From a bacterium (GTDB lineage: Bacteria > Desulfobacterota > Binatia > Binatales > Binataceae), in NCBI GenBank assembly GCA_014896235.1, contig JADBKU010000021.1, positions 1-64,000 on the forward strand: a stretch of DNA of 64,000 bases, written 5' to 3'. A program made the position numbers and the translations under genes. This document shows positions 1-11,104 of the stretch, piece by piece. The notes beneath the pieces are model-generated. The model was given only the letters and a program-made list of their open reading frames with translations, did not search any database and was not told the origin of the DNA. Each line of letters opens with the position of its first letter. Within the stretch, counting starts at the first letter, position 1.

Positions 1-556
1 GCGATCAACTGGTACCGCGCGATGCCGCTGCTGGACCCGCGCCGGGCGAGCGCAAGGCGATCGATTTGAACAATCTAATCGATGAAACTCTGCGCTTGAT
101 CGCCTATAACAAACGTTTTTCGGCGATCCGCATCGAGCGCGACCTTGCGCCTGACCTCAAGCCCGCGATGGCCGACGCCAATGGCGTGCAGCAGGTGCTG
201 CTTAATCTCCTGTTCAACGCCGCCGACGCCTTGCGCGACGGCGCTGGCGTGATTCGGGTCTCGACTTCAAATTATCCCGGCGCCCAAGCGGAGCCGGCCG
301 GGCGGGTGATGATGCGCGTGTCGGACAACGGCGTGGGCATTCCGGCCGAGAATCTCGAACGCGTGTTCGATCCCTTCTTCACCACCAAGCCGGCCGGCGC
401 GGGCGCCGGGCTCGGCCTTTCGCTCTGCCAACGCATCGTGGTCAACAATCACGGCACGATCAAGGTCGAAAGCGAGGTCGGCCAGGGCGCCACGTTTTCG
501 ATCTGCCTGCCGGCGGCGCCCGTGCGCAAATTCAGCCTGGACGCGGGGAGGCCTCA

Positions 557-560
<4 letters not shown>
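1..560 (+). CDS. Sensor histidine kinase, C-terminal part (5' end outside window)
   Basis: This is the ATP-binding end of a two-component sensor kinase. The frame is open from base 3. It shows the HATPase_c boxes in order: N box NLLFNAADALRDG, G1 box DNGVGIP, F box FDPFFTTK and G2 box GAGLGLSLCQ, then closing strands ending in GQGATF. The sensor and histidine-bearing HisKA parts lie upstream of the window. The stop overlaps the start of the next gene (ATGA), so kinase and sigma54-type regulator form one operon and presumably a cognate pair. The first ~12 codons of the open frame do not look like the dimerisation helix, whereas frame 1 reads INWYRAMPLLD up to about base 36. A small deletion or an edge error there is possible. 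Confidence 0.9.
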
Positions 561-2008
<1,448 letters not shown>

Positions 2009-2231
2009 CTCGTGCTCGACGGGGCTGCGGAAGCCGCGCGCGTCAGGAATTTTCCGGCGCGGGCTTCGGATGCCGAATCACCACCGCCTGACCTGAGTGA
2101 AGCACCAGGGGCGCTTCGCTTTTGTCGACGAGGGCGGTTAGCCGCGGCCGTTATGGTCGTGGCGTTCGGACGCCGGGGCGGCTAGTATTAAAACAATCGA
2201 ACGGCCGGGGAGACCGGTCCGGAGCATAACT

Positions 2232-2450
2232 ATGGATATTTTTGCGCCAACCCATCTGCTGATCCTGCTGCTGATTGTGTTGGTCATTTTCGGACCGAGC
2301 AAGCTGGGCGACGTCGGCGGCGCACTTGGCCGCGCGATCCGCGATTTCAAGCAGGCGATGAACGAGCCTGACGGCGCCAAGAGCGCGACCGCGAGCGCCA
2401 ATCAGACTGCTGCTTCCACTTCCGAGCCGAAAGCCGACAAACCCGCCTGA
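2232..2450 (+). CDS. tatA: Twin-arginine translocase subunit TatA
   Basis: A 72-residue protein with the TatA/E plan: a short periplasmic N-terminus, one hydrophobic membrane helix (about residues 7-20), the FGPSKLGDVGGALGRAIRDF hinge and amphipathic helix, and a polar Ala/Ser/Lys-rich tail. The FGP hinge motif is the diagnostic feature. TatA oligomerises to form the passage through which TatBC exports folded proteins. No tatB or tatC lies nearby, so this is a stand-alone tatA. A GGAG sits about 9 bases before the ATG. The gene ends before a long perfect palindrome that probably terminates its transcript. Confidence 0.93.
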   Translation: MDIFAPTHLLILLLIVLVIFGPSKLGDVGGALGRAIRDFKQAMNEPDGAKSATASANQTAASTSEPKADKPA

Positions 2451-2522
2451 ACCATCCGATCGCTCCGAGCCGCAACTCCGTCGGATGGCTCGGAATAGAT
2501 CGCCTGCGGACAAAGTATCCCA

Positions 2523-2564
2523 GCAACGGCGGCGGAACGATTGCAATCGTTCCGCCGCCGTTGC
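2523..2564. terminator. 42-bp perfect palindrome between tatA and cstA
   Basis: Bases 2523-2543 are the exact reverse complement of 2544-2564 (arms GCAACGGCGGCGGAACGATTG and its complement), with no unpaired centre base. RNA would fold into a very stable hairpin with a minimal loop. It lies 73 bases after tatA and 64 bases before cstA, so a terminator or mRNA-end hairpin is the simplest reading. It is followed by TTAATC rather than a clean U-run, so factor-independent termination is not certain. As DNA it is also a symmetric protein-binding or cruciform candidate. Confidence 0.6.
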
Positions 2565-2627
2565 TTAATCGCGGCGCTTAAGTAATCTAACGCGCGAATG
2601 CGCATCTGACGCATCCGGGGAGGCGCC

Positions 2628-4660
<2,033 letters not shown>

Positions 4661-4664
<4 letters not shown>

Positions 4665-4891
4665 ACCGCCGGACTCATCCGCACAACGAGCCGCTTTCGC
4701 TCGCTGGTGGAATCGCCCATCTTTCGCGGATCGTCGTCGAACCGTTGCGCGCGATCGGTCGCGAACTGGCGCGTCTCAACCGGCTGGGACTGCGCGCGGG
4801 CGAGAGTCCGGATTTGCCGCGGCGGATTCGGGCGCGACAAATCCGCGCCGCGCTGGCGATGCGCCACGACGGGCGGAATCGATGTTGCTGA
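4661..4891 (+). CDS. Small YbdD/YjiX-like partner of CstA (divergent)
   Basis: A 76-residue basic protein whose ATG overlaps the cstA stop (ATGA), with GAGGA in the end of cstA as a ribosome site. It ends RHDGRNRCC. A terminal CC after a basic, glycine-containing stretch is the hallmark of the small YbdD/YjiX proteins (DUF466) encoded directly after cstA/btsT in many bacteria. The rest, with an amphipathic helix around LSRIVVEPLRAIGRELARL, does not match the family's usual PDYxxYVxHM region, so the assignment rests on position, overlap, size and the C-terminus. It may be a cytoplasmic accessory subunit for the transporter. Confidence 0.6.
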
Positions 4892-5245
4892 AGTCTGAAA
4901 ATCCGGCTATAAGAATCTCAATTATGATTTGACTGGATATTCTTTCTGATGTTGTTCTTTTTCACGTAACTGATAGAAAATCCGGCCAGATGCATGGAAC
5001 GCGGCGTATCCTGCGCCACGGCCGGCCGCCGGGCGACAAATACCATTTCCGGACGATCGCAATCCGGATTCATCATTCCTTTCTTCTAGGTATTTTCCCC
5101 TATCAGACTAGGTGTTTTTTCAGTTCGCTCTAGTACGAATCCGGGTTTTGCCGCGCGCCTACCCGCGTTAGCCTTCGCTTATCCCTTTCGCAAACTCTTC
5201 GCCCCGATCGGGCGGCAAGAGCGCGCGAAACGGATCGGAGGCGTC
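4892..5245. other. Intergenic region upstream of orphan histidine kinase
   Basis: No gene seen. The stretch is markedly AT-richer than its surroundings, as expected of a promoter region. It contains a direct repeat GAAAATCCGGC at 4897 and 4976. It also has three CTAG tetramers at 5096, 5108 and 5130, inside CTAGG-T, CTAGGTG and CTAGTAC contexts; CTAG is scarce in GC-rich genomes. A clean -35/-10 pair was not found. The distal part (5160-5245) carries the leader and GGAGG ribosome site of the downstream kinase. Confidence 0.5.
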
Positions 5246-6130
5246 ATGGACAACCAATCACCAGCGTCGTTCGTTGCCTCCACTGCGGGCGAACCTTCAG
5301 GCGGTCGGCGAATCGCGCGCATTTGGAGCCATGGCGTGCGGCTCGAAGCGATCGCGAATCTGGCGCACGAATTGCGCACGCCGGTGCAGGTTTTGCTGGG
5401 GTATCTCGACATCCTGCGCGATGAATACGGCGACGAATTGACGCCCAAACCGCGCGAGTTGATCGAGCGGATGAACGCGAACGTGCACGATCTCGCGCAG
5501 ACGATCGAAAATGTGATGCACTTCGTGCTGGCCGAAGCGGGCGCGGAATCGATCGTCGATGAAGACCTGTCGATCGAGGGCTTGATCGCCGAAATCATGC
5601 CGACGCTCGAGGCCGCCAATCATCATAAGAGGCTGCGCCTCGAGTTCGACGTCCGTCACGCTCCCAGGCGCATCAAGGCGTCACGCCGCGCGTTGCGATC
5701 GATAATTCTCAATCTTGGGCTTAACGCGATTAAATTCACCGAAAGCGGCTGCGTTCGCCTGGAGATTCGTCGCGGAACGGCGACGAACATGCTCGAACTT
5801 GAATTGACCGACACCGGGCCAGGATTGAATCCCGCGCTGCTCGCGGAAGCGATGCGTCCGTTCGCGCAGTTGTCAAACAGCAGCGCCCGGCGCTACCGCG
5901 GTCTGGGCTTGGGCTTGGCGGTAGTGCAGCGGCAAATCACGGCGATGAACGGCCAACTGGAGTTGCGCCAGCGCGAAGGCGGCGGATCGGTATTCGTAGC
6001 CGCAGTGCCGGTCAAAATCGTCGAGGAAACCACAACACGTCCGGCGCGCGCGCCACTCGCTCCACGCAAGCCCGCGCCGCCACCGCCACTTCCCGAGGCG
6101 CATCGCAAGCCGGCGCGAAATCCGCTTTAG
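5246..6130 (+). CDS. Orphan cytoplasmic sensor histidine kinase
   Basis: A 294-residue kinase consisting only of HisKA and HATPase_c domains. The phospho-acceptor is H41 in LAHELRTPVQVLLGYLDIL. The ATP domain shows N-box NLGLNAIKFTESG (N156/N160), G1 LTDTGPGLN and G2 GLGLGLAVVQ. There is no membrane segment or recognisable sensory domain in the first 30 residues, so the input must come from a partner protein or the short N-terminus. The proline-rich tail (about 262-294) is low complexity. No response regulator is adjacent. The ATG has GGAGG 4-5 bases upstream. Confidence 0.9.
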   Translation: MDNQSPASFVASTAGEPSGGRRIARIWSHGVRLEAIANLAHELRTPVQVLLGYLDILRDEYGDELTPKPRELIERMNANVHDLAQTIENVMHFVLAEAGAESIVDEDLSIEGLIAEIMPTLEAANHHKRLRLEFDVRHAPRRIKASRRALRSIILNLGLNAIKFTESGCVRLEIRRGTATNMLELELTDTGPGLNPALLAEAMRPFAQLSNSSARRYRGLGLGLAVVQRQITAMNGQLELRQREGGGSVFVAAVPVKIVEETTTRPARAPLAPRKPAPPPPLPEAHRKPARNPL

Positions 6131-6206
6131 CCGTCGCTCGGCGGGCCGAGCCAAGCTTCGCCAATCGCCGGGGCGACCGCGTTCGACTGAAGATGAAACT
6201 TCGCGC

Positions 6207-6812
6207 CTAGCGATAATGGCGCATCAGTCCGACCACCACGCCCCTGATGCTCAGGTTGTCCGCGTCAACGAAAATCGGCTCCATGGCCGGATTTGCCGGT
6301 TGCAAGCGCACCCGGCCGCCGCTTTCGGGATAGTATTTCTTGACCGTCGCTTCGCCGTCGATTAGCGCGACCACGGTCTCGCCCGCATTCGCCGACTCGC
6401 GGCTCTCGACAATTATGTAATCGCCGTCGCGGATTCCCTCGTCGATCATCGACTCGCCGCGCACGCGCAGGCAAAATGTCGCGTCGCGCCTGACGAATTC
6501 CTCTGGCACGGCGATGGTGTCGCGCGACTCGATCGCTTCGATCGGTGCGCCCGCCGCCACTAGGCCGAGCAGCGGCAGATCGCGCGCTCCGACCGGACCG
6601 GCGCCCGCAATCTCCAACGCGCGGCTGTGATTGTGCGTTCGGCGGATCGCGCCCTTTTGCTCGAGGTTCCGCAGATGCTTGTGCACGGTGGCCAGGGACG
6701 ACAACCCGAAATACTCGCCCATCTCGGCCAGGGTGGGCGCGTAACCGTGCTCTCCGATATAATCGTTAAGGTAATCGACCATCTGCTTCTGCCGCTTGGT
6801 CAAGGTCGCCAT
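6207..6812 (-). CDS. lexA: LexA repressor
   Basis: A 201-residue SOS repressor. The N-terminal winged helix (residues 1-65) contains KRQKQMVDYLNDYIGEHGYA and the recognition segment SSLATVHKHLRNLEQKGAI. The self-cleavage bond is A87-G88 in LLGLVAAGAP; the catalytic dyad is S121 (RGESMID) and K158 (GEATVKKYY). When RecA filaments form, LexA cuts itself and SOS genes are derepressed. The frame stays open far upstream, but the ATG at 6812 has GGAGG 8 bases before it and gives the normal family length; the ATG at 6818 is too close to that site. No recognisable SOS box was found in the 140-base divergent space before the ferredoxin gene. Confidence 0.95.
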   Translation of the reverse strand: MATLTKRQKQMVDYLNDYIGEHGYAPTLAEMGEYFGLSSLATVHKHLRNLEQKGAIRRTHNHSRALEIAGAGPVGARDLPLLGLVAAGAPIEAIESRDTIAVPEEFVRRDATFCLRVRGESMIDEGIRDGDYIIVESRESANAGETVVALIDGEATVKKYYPESGGRVRLQPANPAMEPIFVDADNLSIRGVVVGLMRHYR

Positions 6813-6953
6813 CGTCATCGCCTCCCGGCTGCACAGAATCATGGCGAAAATCAGGCGAACACGCAAGCGACGCTTTTGCGCGCCGCATCGCGCAAGTATC
6901 CTCCCAAGCGGCGGCGCTTCGACGGCGCGGATGCGGGGACGGATCGGTGCTTG

Positions 6954-7325
6954 ATGGCTAAAATAAGGGTAATTTTCGAGAATGGCGATCCCGAGCGGGT
7001 AATCGAATTCGATCCCGCCGCGGCGCCCTTCCAGCACGATGGCCAGCCGGGCTCGATTCTCGACGTCCTGCTCGGCCACGGCGTGCATCTCGAACACGCC
7101 TGCGGCGGAAACTGCGCGTGTACGACCTGCCATGTGATCGTGAAGCAGGGCTATGAAAAGCTTGCAGAAGCCTCCGAACAGGAGGAAGACCTGCTCGATC
7201 GGGCGCCCGGACTGACGCCGAGGTCGCGCCTGGGATGTCAGGCCGTGCTGCAAGACGCCGATGCAGAATATGTGATCGTGGTGCCGCGTTTTACGATCAA
7301 TCAGGTGAGCGAGGGCCGCGGATGA
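6954..7325 (+). CDS. [2Fe-2S] ferredoxin, adrenodoxin/Isc type
   Basis: A 123-residue electron carrier. The cluster ligands follow the vertebrate/Isc spacing: C50, C56 and C59 in HACGGNCACTTCH, then C95 in LGCQAV. The surrounding fold signature fits (SILDVLLGHGVHLEHAC before, YVIVVPRF at the end). The longer open frame upstream has no family similarity, so the ATG at 6954 is chosen. The stop overlaps the start of a flavin reductase gene by 4 bases, so the pair would form an NAD(P)H to FAD to 2Fe-2S chain for an unidentified oxygenase or biosynthetic enzyme. It faces lexA divergently. Confidence 0.93.
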   Translation: MAKIRVIFENGDPERVIEFDPAAAPFQHDGQPGSILDVLLGHGVHLEHACGGNCACTTCHVIVKQGYEKLAEASEQEEDLLDRAPGLTPRSRLGCQAVLQDADAEYVIVVPRFTINQVSEGRG

Positions 7326-8068
7326 CCGATGCGGGCAATCCCGCGCCGCCAGCGCCGGCTCCCGCACGCCGTCCGGCGCTGCGCGCGCGCATCGAGCGGG
7401 TTTACGACCATTGCGCCGATACGCGCTCGCTATGGTTGCGCACGACCAGCGGCGCGCTGCCGAGATTCGCGCCAGGAATGTTCATCTCGATCGCGATTCC
7501 GCTGGCCGAGGGCGCGCGCGTGCGGCCGTATTCGATCGCGTCGAGCGCCGAAGACGGCGAGCCGTTTGAAATCTGCTTCAACCGTGTGCCGAATGGCGCC
7601 GGCGTCGCGTGGCTCTTCGAGCGCGAACCGGGCGACGAGCTCGGATTCACCGGACCGTTCGGCGCCTTCACGCTGGATCGTCCGCCCGAGGCGGAAACGA
7701 TCTTCATCGCCGAAAACACAGGCGTGGCGCCGATTCGGCCGATGGCGCGGCGGGCGCTAGCGGATCGCGACGGCGTTCCGATTCATTTGATTTACGCCGC
7801 GGACCGCGCCGAACATCTGCTGTATCGCGATGAGTTCGAGCGGATCGCGCGCGAGAGGCCGCGCTTTCGCTTCGAGCCGCGCGTCCTTCCGGCCGCTACG
7901 CTATGGGACGAGCTCGGTCGAATCGTGCAAACGCGCTGGCTCGACGCCGACGCCGTGCGCATCCGCAATTTCTATATTTGCGGGGTCGGCAAAGGCGTGC
8001 TCGCGCTGCGCGATCGCCTGCGCGCGGGCGGTTACGAACGCCGCTCAGTGCGTTACGAACAGTGGTAA
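7322..8068 (+). CDS. FAD-dependent ferredoxin reductase-like protein
   Basis: A 248-residue member of the ferredoxin-NADP reductase superfamily. The FAD domain has RPYSIASSAEDGE (flavin-binding RxYS) and an FxPGMF entry motif. The nucleotide domain begins with the usual TGVAPI loop, here NTGVAPIRP, and ends with YICGVGKGVLALRDRL in place of the common CGPxxM. The ATG overlaps the ferredoxin stop (ATGA), implying coupled translation. Its job is to pass electrons from NAD(P)H to the neighbouring ferredoxin, by analogy with similar pairs. The first ~18 residues are proline/alanine-rich and probably disordered. Confidence 0.85.
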   Translation: MTDAGNPAPPAPAPARRPALRARIERVYDHCADTRSLWLRTTSGALPRFAPGMFISIAIPLAEGARVRPYSIASSAEDGEPFEICFNRVPNGAGVAWLFEREPGDELGFTGPFGAFTLDRPPEAETIFIAENTGVAPIRPMARRALADRDGVPIHLIYAADRAEHLLYRDEFERIARERPRFRFEPRVLPAATLWDELGRIVQTRWLDADAVRIRNFYICGVGKGVLALRDRLRAGGYERRSVRYEQW

Positions 8069-8093
8069 ATGCGCGCGCCGCGCGGCCGATCGA

Positions 8094-8989
8094 TCAGCCG
8101 AAGCGCGCCAGCATCGAGATGGTTTCGCGGATTCCCTTGACGCGCCGGTTGCGGACGATCAGGCCTTCGCGCTCAAGGCGCGCGGCCGCGCGATCGACCA
8201 GCGCCGGATCGATCGCCAGGACGCGCGCGATCGCGCGCTCGGCGCCGTAGCCCGCGATTTCGAAATAACGGCGCACGATCGCCAGCGCCGCCGCGGCCGG
8301 CGTCAGCTCGCGCGCCGCGCGCAGCGCCTCGCCCCAGCGCCGCTCCATCGTGTCCCAAACGTAGGTGAAGGGGGTCGTAGCGCTTCGACCTTAAGCGCCA
8401 GGAACTTCTCCTGCAATTCTTTCATCGCGCGGTCGAATTCGGCGCGCATTTTCGGCTGCGCGTAGCCGCTGGCGAGCTTGAGCGCCAGCGTTTCGGACGC
8501 GCCGCGCTTCGCCAGCGCGTCCATCACCAGCCGGGCGCAATGCGAGAGCATCCCGCGCGCATACAGTTTCCGATACCCGCCCGGCGCGACGCGCAAGCGC
8601 AAAAACGCCGGCAGCATCGCGGGCGCGATAAAGCTGGGCCGCCCGCCGATCGCCTTGCCGTAATAGACCGCCTTGCGAGCCGGCAACGCATCCTTGAGGT
8701 TCCAGGTCATCATGATCGCCCGATCGTGCTGGATATGTTCCGGCAATGGCGGCTCGCGCCGCCCTTCGATCGCTTCGCGCACGCACGGCACGCCAAGACC
8801 GGCGGTGAATGCGGCGCAAAATCCCGTCTCCTCGATGAAAGCGAGCGCTCCGGCCTCGCCGCTGATCCGGCGCGCGGGCGTGCGGCGAAAGGTGTGGTCG
8901 CGATGCGCTTCGAGAGCGGCGGCCAGATCGCCGTCCGGCGATTGCGCCGTCCGGGCCGCGGTCGTGGTGATGCGCCGCGCCATCGCCAT
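8094..8989 (-). pseudogene. AlkZ-related winged-helix protein, split by a frameshift
   Basis: Two overlapping frames together encode one protein of the AlkZ-related winged-helix family. The 5' frame (8989 to about 8370) carries FIEETGFCAAF, RAIMMTWNLKDALPARKAVYYGK, RPSFIAPAMLPAFLRL and FDRAMKELQEKFLALKVEA. The 3' frame resumes with FTYVWDTMERRWGEALRAA and ends with a winged-helix-like segment (VDRAAARLEREGLIV). The switch falls in a five-G run (plus strand 8370-8374); one extra G, or two fewer, restores a single frame. Relatives of AlkZ unhook DNA crosslinks, but this subgroup has no firm function known to me. It may be a real mutation or a homopolymer sequencing error. It follows the aarF gene by 7 bases. 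Confidence 0.82.
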
Positions 8990-8996
8990 CCACGCT

Positions 8997-10334
8997 CTAG
9001 CGCGCGGCGCGCGCGCGGGCGGCCTGGCGCACGCAGTCGCGGAACAAGGCGGCGTAGTTCATTTTCGCGCCGAGGCCCTTCATGATCCCATCGAGTCCGA
9101 TCAGCGCGCGCAGCAAAAAGATACTGTGGCGCGGCGATTTGTAGAGCTTGTGTTCAAAGGCGATTTCGCCGACGCGCGCCGCCTTGCCGACCGCGTCGTA
9201 TTCGTCGGGGTGATACGGACGGTCGGTGATTACCGGCTCGAACAGCAGGTAGATGACCTCGACCATCGGCGCCGGCTCCTGCGCGCGATCGAGATAGCCG
9301 AGCTTGACCAGCGCCGCCGCCATGGCCGCGTCGTCGCGCGCGACGATCGCCTGCGCAAGCTGCAGGCTCGCCTTGCGCACCGCTTCGGAAAAATGGCGCA
9401 CGGAGCCGAAATCGAGGATGCCGAGCCGCGGATGATAGGTGACGAGGTAGTTTCCGGGCTGCGGATCGGTGTGCAACACGCCGAATTCCAGAATCTGCCG
9501 CCAGACCAGACAGTAGTATTTCTCCGCCACCCACGCGCGCAGTTTGGCGTCGGTTTCCGCGCCGAACACGTCGGCGAGCCGATAACCGTCAATATACGAC
9601 ATCGTCAGCACCCGCCGCGAACTCAACTCGCGCACGACCTTCGGCAGGATGATGTCTTCGTCGTCTCCAAGCAGGCGGTTGAATTCCGCGATATTGCGCG
9701 CTTCGGCGGCGTAATCAAGTTCCTCGCGCAGCCGCTCTTCGAGTTCGGCGTAGATCGTTTTGGTGTCGATCTTCTGGCGCATCAGATCGCCCGCGAACGC
9801 CTGCAGCGCGCGCAGCAGCAGCTTCAGGTTGCCAAGGTCCTGCTCGACCGTCGTATCGACGCCGGGATACTGGATTTTAACCGCGACCTCGCGGCCGTCC
9901 TTAAGGCGCGCGCGATGCACCTGGCCGAGCGACGCGGCGGCGAACGCCTCGCGCTCGAAGGCCGCGAACAATTGCTCGGGCGCCTTGCCGAGCTCCTTGC
10001 GAATCTGTTTCGCGATGGTCGGATAGTCCATCGGCGGAACGCTCGACTGCGTCGCCTTCAGGATGTCGAGCGCCTCGCCGGGCAGCAGATCGGCGCGGGT
10101 CGAAAGCATCTGGATCAGCTTCATGAAGGCGCCGCGCAACTGCTGCGAACCTTCGACGATCCGCCGGGCGTTGCGCAGATGCGTATCGAGCAGGGCTTGT
10201 TCGTAGCGGCCGGACTCCAGAAAGGGACGGCGCAGCGAAGTCCAGAGGTAACTCGATCCCACCTGCGAGGCGAGTCCGCCGATTTTGATCGCGCGGCGGG
10301 CGCGCCCGCTGGTCAACCCCTTGCGCTCAGCCAT
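8997..10334 (-). CDS. AarF/ABC1/UbiB atypical kinase family protein
   Basis: A 445-residue protein of the ABC1/UbiB family, linked to ubiquinone and other isoprenoid lipid metabolism. Signatures: GAFMKLIQMLSTRADLLPGE with the KxGQ-like N-terminal motif altered to KLIQ, then AAASLGQVHRARLKDGREVAVKIQYPGV (alanine-rich loop plus the ATP lysine), and a C-lobe with HTDPQPGNYLVTYHPRLGILDFGSV (catalytic D and the DFG motif). The start MAERKG overlaps the larB stop (TGATG), so translation is coupled. The longer open frame upstream is ignored because it lies entirely within larB. It is part of the minus-strand operon that also encodes two CNNM-type proteins. Confidence 0.9.
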   Translation of the reverse strand: MAERKGLTSGRARRAIKIGGLASQVGSSYLWTSLRRPFLESGRYEQALLDTHLRNARRIVEGSQQLRGAFMKLIQMLSTRADLLPGEALDILKATQSSVPPMDYPTIAKQIRKELGKAPEQLFAAFEREAFAAASLGQVHRARLKDGREVAVKIQYPGVDTTVEQDLGNLKLLLRALQAFAGDLMRQKIDTKTIYAELEERLREELDYAAEARNIAEFNRLLGDDEDIILPKVVRELSSRRVLTMSYIDGYRLADVFGAETDAKLRAWVAEKYYCLVWRQILEFGVLHTDPQPGNYLVTYHPRLGILDFGSVRHFSEAVRKASLQLAQAIVARDDAAMAAALVKLGYLDRAQEPAPMVEVIYLLFEPVITDRPYHPDEYDAVGKAARVGEIAFEHKLYKSPRHSIFLLRALIGLDGIMKGLGAKMNYAALFRDCVRQAARARAAR

Positions 10335-11104
10335 CACTCGCTTCCATCCGGCAATCCCAGCCGATTGATCAGCGTCGCCGCGAACGCCGCGCCGAAGCCG
10401 TTGTCGATGTTCACCACGGTGACGCCGCTCGCGCAACTGTTCAGCATCGCGAGCAGCGCGGCGACGCCGCCCAGCGAAGCGCCGTAGCCGACGCTGGTCG
10501 GCACCGCGATCACCGGCCGATCGACCAATCCCGCGACCACCGAGGGCAGCGCGCCCTCCATCCCCGCGACGACGATTAATGCCGCGGCGCGGCGGATCTG
10601 TGCGAGATGGGCGGCCACACGATGCAATCCGGCGACGCCGACGTCGTACAGTCGTTCGACCGGATTGCCGAAAAGCTCGGCGGTCAAAGCGGCCTCTTCC
10701 GCCACCGGCACATCGGAAGTGCCCGCGCTGACGATCAGGATCGGTCCGTGGCCGCGCGGGCGGATTTTTTCGCGCACGATCATCCCGATCCGCGCGTCGG
10801 CCCGGTAATCGAGCGCGCGCAAGCGCCGCCGCACCGTGGCCGCCTTGGCGGCGTCGAGCCGGGTGATCAGCAGGTTCGTTCCCGCGGCGGCGATGCGCCG
10901 GCCGATCGCGGCGATTTGCGCGGCGCTCTTGCCCTCGCCGAACACCACTTCGGGCAGGCCTCGGCGAATCGCGCGATGATGATCAATCTGGGCGAAACCG
11001 AGATCCTCGAACGGCAGATGGCGCATCCGTTCGAGCGCCGCCGCGGGTTCCACGCCTCCCGCGGCCACGCTCCTGAGCAGTTTCAGCAGGCTGGCTTCGG
11101 TCAT
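10334..11104 (-). CDS. larB: LarB, nickel-pincer cofactor biosynthesis carboxylase
   Basis: A 256-residue LarB: it carboxylates and hydrolyses nicotinate adenine dinucleotide to pyridinium-3,5-biscarboxylate mononucleotide, the first step to the nickel-pincer cofactor of lactate racemase-type enzymes. Visible signatures are the N-terminal LPFEDLGFAQIDHHRAIRRGLPEVVFGEGKS and the PurE-like C-terminal half with VSAGTSDVPVAEEAALTAELFG, YDVGVAGLHR, VVAGMEGALPSVVAGLV and IAVPTSVGYGASLGG. Its ATG overlaps the stop of the upstream CNNM gene. The other cofactor genes larC and larE, and any larA, are absent from the window, so it is a detached member. Confidence 0.95.
   Translation of the reverse strand: MTEASLLKLLRSVAAGGVEPAAALERMRHLPFEDLGFAQIDHHRAIRRGLPEVVFGEGKSAAQIAAIGRRIAAAGTNLLITRLDAAKAATVRRRLRALDYRADARIGMIVREKIRPRGHGPILIVSAGTSDVPVAEEAALTAELFGNPVERLYDVGVAGLHRVAAHLAQIRRAAALIVVAGMEGALPSVVAGLVDRPVIAVPTSVGYGASLGGVAALLAMLNSCASGVTVVNIDNGFGAAFAATLINRLGLPDGSE

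Noticed and set aside
1-36. Epoxide-hydrolase-like motif INWYRAMPLLD at the window start
   Set aside because: Only 12 residues in frame 1 before the kinase frame takes over; a histidine-kinase helix with a frame error is as likely.
6813-6953. SOS box between lexA and ferredoxin
   Set aside because: No CTGT-N8-ACAG, GTTC-N7-GTTC or comparable palindrome could be found.
8673-10487. A 604-codon plus-strand frame opposite the AarF gene
   Set aside because: Shadow frame with no recognisable motif and implausible composition.
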